A stretch of 64,000 bases of DNA from Aplidium turbinatum (taxonomy: Eukaryota; Chordata; Ascidiacea; Aplousobranchia; Polyclinidae). Below the pieces are notes generated by a model. It did no database searches. It worked only from the letters and a program-made list of their open reading frames with translations, and was not told the DNA's origin. Positions within the stretch are counted from its first letter, which is position 1. Each line of letters starts with the position of its first letter. The stretch is from contig OU964922.1 of the NCBI GenBank assembly GCA_918807975.1, positions 32,538,329-32,602,328 of the forward strand, read 5' to 3'. Below are positions 47,953 through 58,858 of this stretch, one piece after another. A program made the translations under genes and the position numbers.

Positions 47953-48200
47953 TCAAATCCGTTGAATTTTCATTTCTGCCTTTTTCATCGAATAGCTTTC
48001 TCTCTTCAAATGCAACCAATAGATTCCTTTATAACCACTCGTACGTCCTCCATCGATGTATCCTCCATTCAAGTTTGAACTAGAACAATCACCATACCAC
48101 CACGCTCCACGACGTTCAACAGCACAATTGCTCGTCGACGCGTCATTATCGATTTCTTTTGTGTTGAATTGTCGATTATTGTTGTGGGACAATGAATCAC
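47953..48200 (-). CDS. gene 2 exon 7 (intact, duplicated terminal exon)
   Basis: 248 bp, GDSLSHNNNRQFNTKEIDND, NCAVERRGAWWYGDC, SSSNLNGGYIDGG, GIYWLHLKRESYSMKK, stop TGA. It is a local duplicate of 47330-47577 with its upstream intron sequence. Confidence 0.88.
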
Positions 48201-51200
48201 CTTCAACAATTATCATAAAAATGATTTACGTCACAATGCTATTTTCTTACGCAAACAACTTCGCTTGTCAGCAAATAATCAGTTCATGTTCAAAAGCCCT
48301 CAACTGCTATAACCTATTTGAAAATATTTGAATTATTATTGAGAGAGATTAAAGTTCATTTTCAACATCATTTTCATAAATACTGATTATGTATTGTATA
48401 CTAGGGAGGGCCGTCGGAAACAGATCGCTTAGCAACTCGAGTTTCTTAGGAGGTTTGTCGAGTAAATGCCGAAATCGAAAACCATTTTTTAATTGAACGC
48501 CAGGAAGACGGCGCACAACACGGACCTAATCGGTAAATCACCCCATTCCAGGGATATTGCCAGAGTTGCCATACCGTCCTTATTTGTAAGATTTGTCCTT
48601 TTGAAGAACTCTATCTTAGAAAATATTACTGTCCTTATTGCTAGGAAATGTCCTTCTTTTTGATTTGAGTCCTTATTTTCAACAATTAGTGAATAAACTT
48701 AGTGGAATGACAACCAAATCCCTACTACAGTAAAAGTAAACCTAGACCTGAGTTGTCGTGAGATGCACATAGTATTTTTTTTACGAACAATGAGTTGCTG
48801 GAACACTTTGTTTCTGGCAAACAATATGGCATGTAATATATAATGGCTCGTATAAATGCTGAGATTTGTTCAAAAACGTTTGTTTTATTTTGTATGAAAA
48901 TTTATTTTTTTTGTTGTCCTTATTTTGGGGTCCATGTCGATGGCAACCCATGATATTGCAGTGGCGTATACGCCGCACACCCATCAAACATGGTTGACTC
49001 ATCAATCATCATACAGTTAAACATGCAAGTAGGCTACTTGGTAGCCTATATAAATGGTGAAGGCAGGGTATACAAGTAGCCTTAGTACTCGGTAGCCTAT
49101 GCAAAAGGTGATGGCAGGATATACAAGTAAGTAGGCTTCTTGGTGGCCTATATAAAAGGTGAAGGTTTGGTATGCAAGTAACTAGTCTCTTGGCAACCTA
49201 TAAAAAAGGTGAAGGCATGGTATGCAAGTAAGTAGGCTACTTGATAGCCTACATAAAAGGTGAAGGCATGGTATGCAAGTAAGTAGGCTACTTGGTAGCC
49301 TATATAAATGATGAAGGCAGGGTATACAAGTACGGTAGCCTTATAAGTACTTGGTAGACTACATAAAAGGTGATGGCAGGGTATGCAAGTAAGTAGGCTG
49401 CTTGGTAGCCTACATAAAAGATGAAGGCATGTTATGCAAGTAAGTAGGCTTCTTGATACCCTATATAAATGGTGAAGGCATAGTATGTAAGTAACTAGGC
49501 TCTTGGCAGCCTATATAAATGATGAAGGCAGGGTATACAAGTATGGTAGCCTACATAAAAGGTGAAGGCATGGTATGAAAGTAAGTAGGCTTCTTGATAC
49601 CCTATATAAAAGGTGAAGGCATGGTATGTAAGTAAGTAGGCTACTTGGTAGCAGCCTATATAAATGATGAAGGCATGGTATGCAAGTAACCTATAAGTAC
49701 TTGGTAGCCTATATAAAAGGTGATGGCAGGGTATGCAAGTAAGTAGGCTACTTGGTAGCCTATATAAAAAAGGTAAAGGCATGGTATGCAAGTAAGTAGG
49801 CTTCTTGGTAGCCTATATAAAAGGTGAAGGCATGGTATGCAAGTAAGTAGGCTACTTGGTAGCCTAGCCTATATAAAAGGTGAAGGCATGGTATGTAAGT
49901 ACTTAAGTAGGCCACTTGGTAGCCTATATAAATGGTAAAGGCATGGTATGCAAGTAGGCTACTTATTAGCCTATTTAAAAGGTGAAGGCATGGTATGTAA
50001 ATAAGTAGGCCACTTGGTGGCCTATATAAATGGTGAAGGCATGGTATGCAAGTAGCCTACTTGGTAGCGTATATAGGCTAAAAGGTGATGACAGGGTAGC
50101 CTATGCAAGTAAGTAGGCTACTTGGTAGCCTATATAAAAGGCGAAGGCATGATAGGCTATGCACGTAAGTCGGTTTCTTGGTAGCCTATATAAAAGATAA
50201 AGGCACGGTATGTAAGTAAGTAGGCTACTTAGTAGCCCATAGGGCCTATAAAAAGTGAAGTCAGGGTATATGGACGACACAGGTATCAGATAAGTATCAG
50301 TGCTCAGTGAAGGCAGAACAGGTAGGGTGTTACCCTACTGACTGAAGCAAGTACCATAATTGGGTTCTGTTTCAATGAAACATAAAATCATAATAGTGAA
50401 GTGAAGGGATATTTAAAACACAATTCGCAATTTATCACAGGTATTCAGGACAATAATTCGTAATAGTGCTAGTGTGGTAGCCTACCATTCGTATTTTACG
50501 TTGATTGATTGAATGCAAATAATGACAACATACTCGTTGATCCGGTGGAGTCAGCAGAAACTCACTGAGCCATCAATTCTACGCGATTTTAGCATCCAAC
50601 AGCTCACAGAGCTTTTCGTCAAGACCGATGTTCCTACATCGATTGACAGTTTTCCATGCTGCACACAAGCAGTTGAGCGCGCAGTCAAACTCGCCACCGA
50701 AGTGAGCGATGAAGTCATCGGCCATGATAGTAGACATGAATTTATTCTGACGCGAACTGCTGCTCGTTCACAGCGTCCACGTTTTGAGTCAAAGAAAGAT
50801 TACGTTCTGTGATTGTTTTTGACTGTTTACGTGTATTTTGACTGTGTATTTTTTATTTTTTTAATTACTTTTTTTTTTGGAAATTTTATTTTTATTTTTT
50901 TATTTGGGTGATATTGATTTTTTTGTGCGGCGTCTTCCCGCGGCCCGATCTAAAAAAGATTTTCAGATTATTTGCTTGTGACCTAAGCCTCCTATCTGAG
51001 CCGAGTTGCTAAGTGATTTGACAAAAAAAGTGCATTGACGGCCCTCCCTATTGTATACAATTTTAATAGTACCCGGTCTGTCACCAAAAGCGTTTTTTCC
51101 GTAAGCGTTCCGCCGTAAATATGGACAAATGACTTTTAAGCTTGCAAATTTTAGAAATAGATTAAGCTTGAAAGTTGGATGGATGGGTTGTTTTATATAC

Positions 51201-54200
51201 TTTGCTTAATTAATCAGGCAATTGTTTTGTGTTTACTTAATAATCTTGATAATAATCCACTGATTAGCTTAATAAAATTGACAGAAGTTTAGGACAATAA
51301 GCTCCTTTCCAAAATGTTCATTTTTTACATGTTGCCAAGTGTTCGTTTGATAATGTGTATGTTTGTATTATAGCCGATGCGGCCTTTAATGAATTAGATG
51401 CTCAGTTCGTAACTATTGTAGATACGTAAGCTACCACTTCATTTGATACTAAGCGAAATAGATCTTAGAAAAAAAAATTGAAATCGAAAAACTCTCTTTT
51501 AAGGTGGCGCCAAGATCTAAACTTTACAAATTTATTTTATGAAAATCGCTAGTCTTACACCCTTTCTAACATAGAAGAAAAATTTCAAAATGATTAATGA
51601 AAATATCTGCATCCTCTATGTGATGTTGATGTTCGCCCTTCGCTTTCCAAGATGGAATGGATAATGTGATTACATTCGATTGTTCAAAGACAAATGAATG
51701 ATTTGCTAAAAAACGGTCGTTGTAGTTATTTAGGTTTAATTTAGATACAATCCAACTTTTGTCAAATGAAAACTTGTTTCTGTTCCGAAAAATTAGTTCA
51801 ACCAGTCACTAACACACCTGCTGTTCCATTATAAGTTCCAATATTCAATCGATAATTGGATGTGGAGTCTCCTACAGTCATGGTGCTGAAAAATATTTAT
51901 CGTCGTATAAACCGTTAATAGTAATGGGGTATATGATGAAATAAAAATGATATGTATCACAAGATACGTTTCAATTGCGTTGAAATGGTAGAGCATAGAA
52001 ACAATACGTAAACCAGCAGCCGGTCCACAAACGTAACTAACTTATAGGCGCCTAAACAAAACTTAATTGAATTGTTCGATGCATAAAATTTGTTAGCGAT
52101 GGTTTGGTTGGTAATTATTTGGTAAACCTTGATGCCAGATTTTCAAAACAGATTGCAATATGTTTATTTAATAATAATTTTTATTTTTTTTTTTTATTTA
52201 TTGATTTCATTTGAAACAGCCGGGCTATACATTGAACAAACAATATGTAATGAAAAATTAAATACTCACCTGTACTCAGCATATGCAGTGTTTCCTTCCC
52301 AGTCTTCAAGATCAATGCGAAGTTTATACGAACCAGAACTGGTAATGGCATGGAGATTATCTAAGCCTGAAAATATCAAAAACTCAAAATACATGACAAA
52401 TCAAAGTATAAATCATAAAATATAACTGCAGATAGTGCTATACCACTTCGACCTCAAGGTCTCATCCATGCAGTGTTGCCGGATATAGAATTCTGTCAAT
52501 TTGGAAAAATCTGAAGGTCGTTGAGATTCATGGGAAAACAAATTTGGGTTAAAAAAATCTAAATTTTTGTAGAAGGAAAAGGTAGACAATGCTTGTTTTA
52601 AAAAATTGCGGCTACACTGAGGTGATAAAAATCAAATACTTTCATTTTTAGAGATCATTTTGTAATTTGTGAAAAACACATCACTCAGTGAAGATTGATA
52701 CTTTTTGCTTGTAATATAAATTGTAAAAGATGTTTCATTAAAGTGTTCACAATTTTTTTACACTTTTTCAACTCACAAAAACAGTGGATAAGATATTAAA
52801 TAATAGGAACAGCTAAAGGTGGTTACGTGGCTTTTTAACTGCCGATTTTGTTTTAAACAAGTGTAATTTTCCTATGTTGTGCTGGTAAGCCACATAGCAA
52901 GCTACAGTAACCGCACCAATATGTTCTGTTAAGATTTTGCACTACTTTGGCACTTGTGTTGCATTTGAATTTTTGAAAAAACAAATTTGCAGCCAAACAT
53001 TTCAAGGGTATTGATGCTTGACGAATGTTTTATCAACTCTGGTTTTGAAAGGTTGTGACGTGGAAATAATTTATTCTCTTGCCAAATGATTGCTGCTTCA
53101 AGTCACCACAAAGTTTTGGCATAAATGTGAGGGGCCCAACACGCAAACTGGTAAATCACAACTTGAAACTAACGTATAGTTGTGTCATAGTTATGTGACC
53201 TACCCAACCAGAATTCACCATTTTTGTTTCCAAATCCAGCTTGATATTCAGACCAACCCAAATAAAAATCAACTTCTCCTGAGTTTCTTCTTTGAAAAAC
53301 CTGGAAAAGTGGAGATGTGAACGCTTGTCTATTATTCATGTGCTTTATTTAATTTCTCAAACAACAAGAATGTCTTCAGCAAGACAAAACTATATTTGAA
53401 AATACTGGGAAACTTTGGGCCTGTCTAAACAGAGTAAACCGGGTGCAATTGATATTTGTTGAATTTCCAAAAACGAGATATAGAGGTAGTGCTTATCAAT
53501 AAACAATTTGGTGATTTCATAGGTATTAGATATATTATTTACACGTTTTGCCAAGATGAAACAGCGTATCTTGACCTGTCTATCTAGGCTCAAAATAAAT
53601 GCAGCATTGACAGAATAACAAGAATTTTATAGGCTATGTTTAATTATGTTTATAATATAAGTCATGTTAAAAGTGAATTTTTGATATTCGTTTGTAATAA
53701 TAAACAATAAAATAGCCGAGGTATGAAAATTAATTTTTTCAAATTTTAGAAGTTTCAGGTCAAAACATATTGTAGAAAATTAAATAACAAACTTGAATGT
53801 AACGTTAATTTACTGAAATACACAAACACAACCAAAATATAAATCGAACGTTTTTGTTGCAGTACTACGCTTTTGTTAGAACAAAATATTTCAATTACAC
53901 ATAAAGAAGAAACAGTTAGAAATTTGTTTTGTTTGGCAAATGATATTTTGACTAAAACTGCAAATCACAACATTAAACAAAGAGAGCAAGTTGAAGCTAA
54001 ACAATTTCGACAAAGCAAATCATAAACATGGTTTGAAAGACCAGCATAAAAGTGATTTAATTCAATTAAAAAATGCACAACAAAAAGACTAATCGCAAAC
54101 ACATTATTTCTTTTTTATGTTGGCACTCTGTGCCAACTGAAATAATATCTAGACCTAACGTATCACAATGCTGTAAAAAGACATTTCAATCACCGCATTA

Positions 54201-57200
54201 TGTTGGACATGAGTCTTAGATCAGTGCATTAATAGAAAACATGACCTTTAGCATAAGCTAGTTTGGGAATGGTTTAGCAAACTTATGCGGTCTATCTGTA
54301 ACATGTAGTATCACATGTGATCCAAGTACAAAGTTTTCTCTGTGCCATGCAAAAACTAATAAGCATACAATAAGCGTCTACAAGATCAAGCTAAAGTATC
54401 AAAAATTTACTGACAAAATCGTACGAGAGTTTAACTTACCAACCAAGTGCCATCACCAGATTCTAAATCGCAGTACACGTCAAGAATTTTTCCTTTTATG
54501 AAGATTGAATAAATTCCACTAGTGTTGTGTCCTTGTTTGGCAACATCATTGCAGTCATTTATTTGCAGGAAATTCATTTCTGATAAAACCAAAACACACT
54601 CAACAAGAAACAAAATGCTGTTTATTTTAAAGGATGGGCTATAAGAAATCACTTGGGGTAATTTTTTAATGGTTGGTTATGATTTAACTCCGAATTTATT
54701 TTAACGCAGAAAGTCAACAAATGTTTTTCTTTATCACAAAGTAAATAAATAATTTGTGATGCTTTTTCTGCTCACGAAGGCAGCGCAAACTGTTAACCGG
54801 GGGGAGGTAGTATAAAAATACGCTCACTGGTTCTAATTTTGTTGCGATGTTTGTAATTTGAAGCAAAACAGTAAAAAAGAATGTGACCAATTACTTCTTC
54901 CAATCTTTCACTTCTTCTTTGTTAAATAACTTGAACAATATATATCAAGAACACATTGGCATCAAATATGTATTCTTAAGAGCTTATGCGGTCTTTTTTG
55001 TACCTATGGTACAAGGTGGCCGGTCGATTGGTCGAAAGACATTTGGTCGACAGTCAATTGGTCGACAGACATTTGGTCGACAGGACGTTTGGTCGACAGA
55101 CAATTGGTCGACAGACATTTGGTCGACAGGACATTTGGTCGACAAGACATTTGGTCGACAAGACATTTGGTCGACAGACATTTGGTCGACAAGACATTTG
55201 GTCGACAGACATTTGGTCGACAAGACATTTGGTCGACAAGACATTTGGTCGACAGGACATTTGGGTTAGAGTTAGGGTTAGGTTAGGGTTAAGGTTAAGG
55301 TTAAGGTTAGGGTTAGGGTTAGGGTTAGGATTAGGGTTAGGGTTAGGGTTAGTTAACCCTAAAATGAATCGTTCTTTCGACCAAATGTCCTGTCGACCAA
55401 ATGTCTTGTCGACCAAATGTCTTGTCGACCAAATGTCTGTCGACCAAACGTCCTGTCGACCAAATGTCTGTCGACCAAATGTCCTGTCGACCAAATGTCT
55501 GTCGACCAAATGTCCTGTCGACCAAATGTCTTGTCGACCAATTGTCTGTCGACCAAACGTCCTGTCGACCAATTGTCTGTCGACCAAATGTCTGTCGACC
55601 AAATGACTGTCGACCAAATGTCTTTCGACCAATTGACCGGGTACCTGGTACAAACTATTCGATGACGTATTTATTAAACGTTTATTTCAGACCTTGCGAT
55701 CTACTGTGTATGAATTGAAGAGAACAATTCAATAAGTTCACTTGCATGCAACATGCGCTATAAGACATACGCTATGCCAGAATAAACAAGCAGACATATT
55801 CAGAATAAGGTAATACGAGATGCATTGATTGTTTGTAATGTTCATAAAACGATGATAATAACAAACAATCCGATTTCATGAGAGACGAAATTTATTCATT
55901 CATTTTATTTTTCGTCATTAACTCGTCCGAGACGAAAAAAATACTACTAACTACAATAATCGATATAGGTCTACCAACACGATAATGAAAAACCTTGAAA
56001 AGGTTTAAAAACGTGCCTGAAAAGTAAATCATGTAGTAGGCTATATGTTTATAGCTAGCACAAATACAAAACCTAAAAAAACAAACCGCAAAAAATATAA
56101 CAAAAACAAAGAGAAGCACACATGTGGTACTGAATGACAGCCTACTGAAAAGTATTGTGGATTGAATTTGCCGGTTCCAATATTGTTGTGGATGAGCAGG
56201 CATCAAAATAATAATAGATTAGAGAAAGAAAGCCAGACAAAAAAGAAACCCATCCTCAGGCAAAAGCCTGTTTCGATGTGGCCCAGGAGAGCAAGGTGTT
56301 GAGCTCTTTCTATAATCAGTCTGCACACCACACAGTAGTCTACGACGATTGAGGTTCGAGATCCAGTTTAAAGCATTGTTTCTTGTCCTGGTGGGTGATG
56401 GAATGGATGAGCCAGTAGATAAGATGATGATGTCCTGATGGTGTTGATGAAGCTCCCATCCCCTTTTACTAATAGCTGAGATTTCGTAACGTTTGATAAA
56501 TGCAAAAATAGTTTGATAAACCCTTTCTCATCAAGGCCTCAAATGTAGTTATACCACAAGAGATTTGATTTTGAAGCTCACTGATGTTGATGTGACGAAG
56601 CAGTCCATATAAAATACGAAACGAATTGTTATACGCAACTCGAAGACGATGAATATTAGAACATAAAATTTCACTCCATAGTTGGCTTCTGTACATATGC
56701 ATACCATACGACCGAAATAAGACATTTTTGACCAGTTGAGAATACATTGAAAATCTAATTCTTAATTTATTTGCAAAACAATAAAAGAAACGAACTTATC
56801 TAGTGACATCGCAATCATCATGCAAGTCACTTCTTAGATGCATAGTTGCACAGTGCACACCTAAATAGCCTACTTTACTCGGTCAACCAAATTAAGTTTG
56901 TGAATATGTTTCATAAAGAACACATTAATGAATTACTTTTGCCAAAAATAACGGCTATTTGTTATCATTATTTTATTCTTGCGTGTTCAAAGAAGTTGGA
57001 CATTTCGGATTCACCACTGAATATTAACCCTACCTCAGTTTTCAAATATTTTTGCGGAACAAGTATGCATCGAACAGTGTTATTATAAGGTAAAGCATTA
57101 AAAAAATGTGCTACCTCAGTTAAAGGTCATTCAAACGCGGAACTTACTTAATCAAAATTTGTCAAATAGTTTTATATTAGACTACATACGTTTTAAATCC

Positions 57201-58858
57201 AATTAAAAAATAGATAAACTAACTGAGTCATGCGTTATCCTTAGAATACGTTTAAAACCCAATAATTGTGATCTTAAAATGTATCAACATTGCATGCTGC
57301 TTTTAAATCCCAACGATGAAAGTATACATTAAGGAAAAAGCTCTTCCTAAAAGTTTTGATCAATATTAAAATCGCGATGGATGAAGAATACAAAACAAAA
57401 ACAATCTCTGAATAACGCAATGGTCTTTTTTACCTGCATAATTTTCTAATTTCTGTTCCACTGCAGACAATTTGTTCTGCAGCCTTTCCAACTCCGCACT
57501 GGTGTCATCAGCTCGTCCTTTTTCACCCTTCATACCTTGATCACCTGTATTGGTAAAAAAATGCAATCGGCTTTTCTATATTTTTAGTGAGACTATACGT
57601 TTTTAAACGCAACTTCATCACATCAACATTGGCAGAAAAATGTTTTATGGTGCTGCAAGTAAAATCGGCAAATATTTACTATTATACCTACAACGGTCAT
57701 TGACTTACTATAAAAAGCATTAAACCTACTAATGAAGATTATCACCAAACTATCACCAAACTATTATCACCAAACTCGACCAACTAGTGTAGATTATCAC
57801 CAAACACAAACCTTAATTTTGTTAAATCTCTGCTTGTTTATTACCAAATAAGAAAGGCTTTGTAAAAGCTTAAGTTTATGTCCAGTTGTGACCAAATAAA
57901 TAGTTAAAATCATCCAGATAATGGATATTTGGCTGTGGCCACAAAACATTAATGCGACACGTCATTTCAGGTGATTAGGTAGAATCAGGGGTGATCAAAC
58001 TGTTCTATATTTACGTATCCTTTCGTTGAAACTACGCATGTGTCGTCTCCCTTAAAAACATTCAGTACAAACTGCATGCGACAGAATGCATCAACGCAAA
58101 ATGTAATCAGTGACTGTTTAAATTGTCTCTACACTTTAAATGTGATGGATTAAGTTGGCGTTACGTTGCAAGTAAACCAGTTTTTGAATCAAAAGTGACT
58201 GTCATGTCACTTGTCACATGTTTGTCACTTTTGATTCAAAAACTGGTTTACTTGCAAAGTAACGCCAACATGTGACAAATGACATGACAAACACTTGTGT
58301 CTATTTTTAAAAGAGGTACACATGTTTGCCATGGTTAATTGGAAATCTGACACAAAAATATACGACTTCGACTCCTCGGTTTATAACTGGTCGACTCCAG
58401 ACAAGCTGAAATCCCTAACCTCCGACTTCACAGCCCTCATTCTTAGTTTCGAAATTTTATTAGTTGTATTTTTCCACATATTTACTTAACCGTATATTTT
58501 TTATCGAATTGCGTTGCATTGACGTATATATAGTGTCTTGCGTGCCGGAAGTTTTTTAAGGCAATGCTACTTCGTAAAAACGTCGAACAGACCAGGCTTG
58601 CCACTCACAGATATTCAAACAAGCTGATTGAATGGCTACAGAAAACTACACACATCAAATAACAAACTATCAACCTTTGACCCCCTGCAAACCCGTCGCA
58701 CCCCTCTTGCCAGGAGGGCCAGGCAATCCCCTTTCACTGACGTCATCAATATTAGGAGCAGCACCACATGAACAACACGTCATTTCACGTGAGGTGTCCG
58801 CAATCGACCATGACATGGCAAAAATGCTGAGGATGACCAAGATTACTGCTTTGTCCAT
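47953..58858 (-). CDS. ficolin-like secreted lectin, gene 2 (7 exons, 314 aa)
   Basis: Paralogue of gene 1 with the same exon sizes: 58675-58858, 57434-57544, 54440-54579, 53204-53300, 52270-52366, 51818-51885, 47953-48200. Exons 1-6 join in frame and differ from gene 1 by about a dozen residues in total; exon 2 encodes an identical peptide. The last exon is much more diverged: the calcium loop reads EIDND in place of DNDND, and the conserved INWxxWKG reads IYWLHLKRE. Intron 6 is expanded by a hAT element, intron 2 carries a foldback element and intron 1 a palindrome. It is intact as read, but ligand binding may differ from gene 1. Confidence 0.88.
49022..50275 (+). repeat. 51-bp minisatellite inside the hAT element, about 24 units
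   Basis: Units of roughly 51 bp (CAAGTAAGTAGGCTACTTGG, TAGCCTATATAAAAGGTGAA, GGCATGGTATG) with small indels. Each unit has a near-perfect hairpin, GTAGGCTAC and GTAGCCTAC arms around TTG. Units are contiguous with no unique spacers. Confidence 0.92.
50513..50812 (+). pseudogene. transposon-encoded protein, C-terminal segment
   Basis: 99 residues ending in SFPCCTQAVERAVKLATEVS and RPRFESKKDYVL. This resembles the tail of mobile-element proteins of the PxFPCHTQAVERxVKLVTEAS type that I know from invertebrate genomes. The N-terminal part is missing, probably replaced by the minisatellite. Family naming is uncertain. Confidence 0.5.
51818..51885 (-). CDS. gene 2 exon 6
   Basis: 68 bp, TMTVGDSTSNYRLNIGTYNG. 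The donor is GTGTGT, weaker than the GTGAGT of gene 1. Confidence 0.85.
52270..52366 (-). CDS. gene 2 exon 5
   Basis: 97 bp, one difference from gene 1 (LRIDL for LRINL). Confidence 0.9.
53204..53300 (-). CDS. gene 2 exon 4
   Basis: 97 bp, VFQRRNSGEVDFYLGW to EFWLG, same residues as gene 1. Confidence 0.9.
54440..54579 (-). CDS. gene 2 exon 3
   Basis: 140 bp, DVYCDLESGDGTWL (two Asn-to-Asp differences from gene 1). Donor GTAAGT. Confidence 0.9.
55015..55645. mobile_element. foldback element with tandem-repeat arms and TTAGGG core (copy B, 631 bp)
   Basis: Each arm is about 245-265 bp of 15-16-bp units (GGTCGACAAGACATTT type), the two arms inverted. Ends GGTGGCCGGTCGATTGGTCG / (reversed) GGTACCCGGTCAATTGGTCG. 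Exact 8-bp target duplication TGGTACAA (55007-55014, 55646-55653). The empty site in gene 1 is at about 22718-22725. The centre, 55263-55354, is TTAGGG-type repeat. The long ORFs in all frames are by-products of the repeats. Confidence 0.92.
55263..55354 (+). repeat. interstitial TTAGGG-type array
   Basis: About 15 degenerate units (TTAGGG, TTAAGG, TTAGGA) forming the centre of the foldback element. Confidence 0.9.
56469..56757 (-). mobile_element. LINE fragment in intron 2 of gene 2
   Basis: Paralogue of 23529-23820 (KNVLFRSYGMHMYRSQLW, LRVAYNNSFRILYGLLRH). Inherited with the duplication. Confidence 0.75.
57434..57544 (-). CDS. gene 2 exon 2: collagen end and coiled coil
   Basis: 111 bp; the peptide is identical to gene 1 exon 2. 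Confidence 0.9.
58154..58269. repeat. perfect-type palindrome, 46-bp arms
   Basis: Arms 58154-58199 and 58224-58269 match at 45 of 46 positions, with a 24-bp spacer. It lies in intron 1 of gene 2. Gene 1 has only one arm-like copy at about 25211-25260. Confidence 0.9.
58675..58858 (-). CDS. gene 2 exon 1: signal peptide, Cys cluster, collagen start
   Basis: 184 bp, MDKAVILVILSIFAM, CCSCGAAPN, GLPGPPGKRGATGLQG, donor GTTGAT. Six residues differ from gene 1. Confidence 0.9.

Larger units (their letters stand above)
48402..51050 (+). mobile_element. hAT element carrying a minisatellite, 2.65 kb, in intron 6 of gene 2
   Basis: Perfect 14-bp ends TAGGGAGGGCCGTC / GACGGCCCTCCCTA and an exact 8-bp target duplication TTGTATAC (48394-48401, 51051-51058). 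Gene 1 has the empty site (TTGTATGC at about 18733). Subterminal CTTAGCAACTCG is shared in inverted orientation. The plus-strand ORF 50513-50812 encodes a transposon-type C-terminal segment. The middle 1.25 kb is a tandem array. Inserted after the gene duplication. Confidence 0.92.

Noticed and set aside
49022-50275. CRISPR-like repeat array
   Set aside because: Units are contiguous 51-bp repeats with no unique spacers, in a eukaryotic intron inside a transposon; it is a minisatellite. The ORF 49495-49791 is a shadow of it.
55263-55354. True telomere or chromosome-fusion scar
   Set aside because: The array is internal to an element with exact 8-bp target duplications and an empty site in the paralogous copy.
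54984-55718. Several long overlapping ORFs (up to 206 residues) on both strands
   Set aside because: They are made only of the repeated units VDRHLVD / CRPNVLSTK and the TTAGGG array, open in many frames at once. They are by-products of the foldback element's tandem arms.
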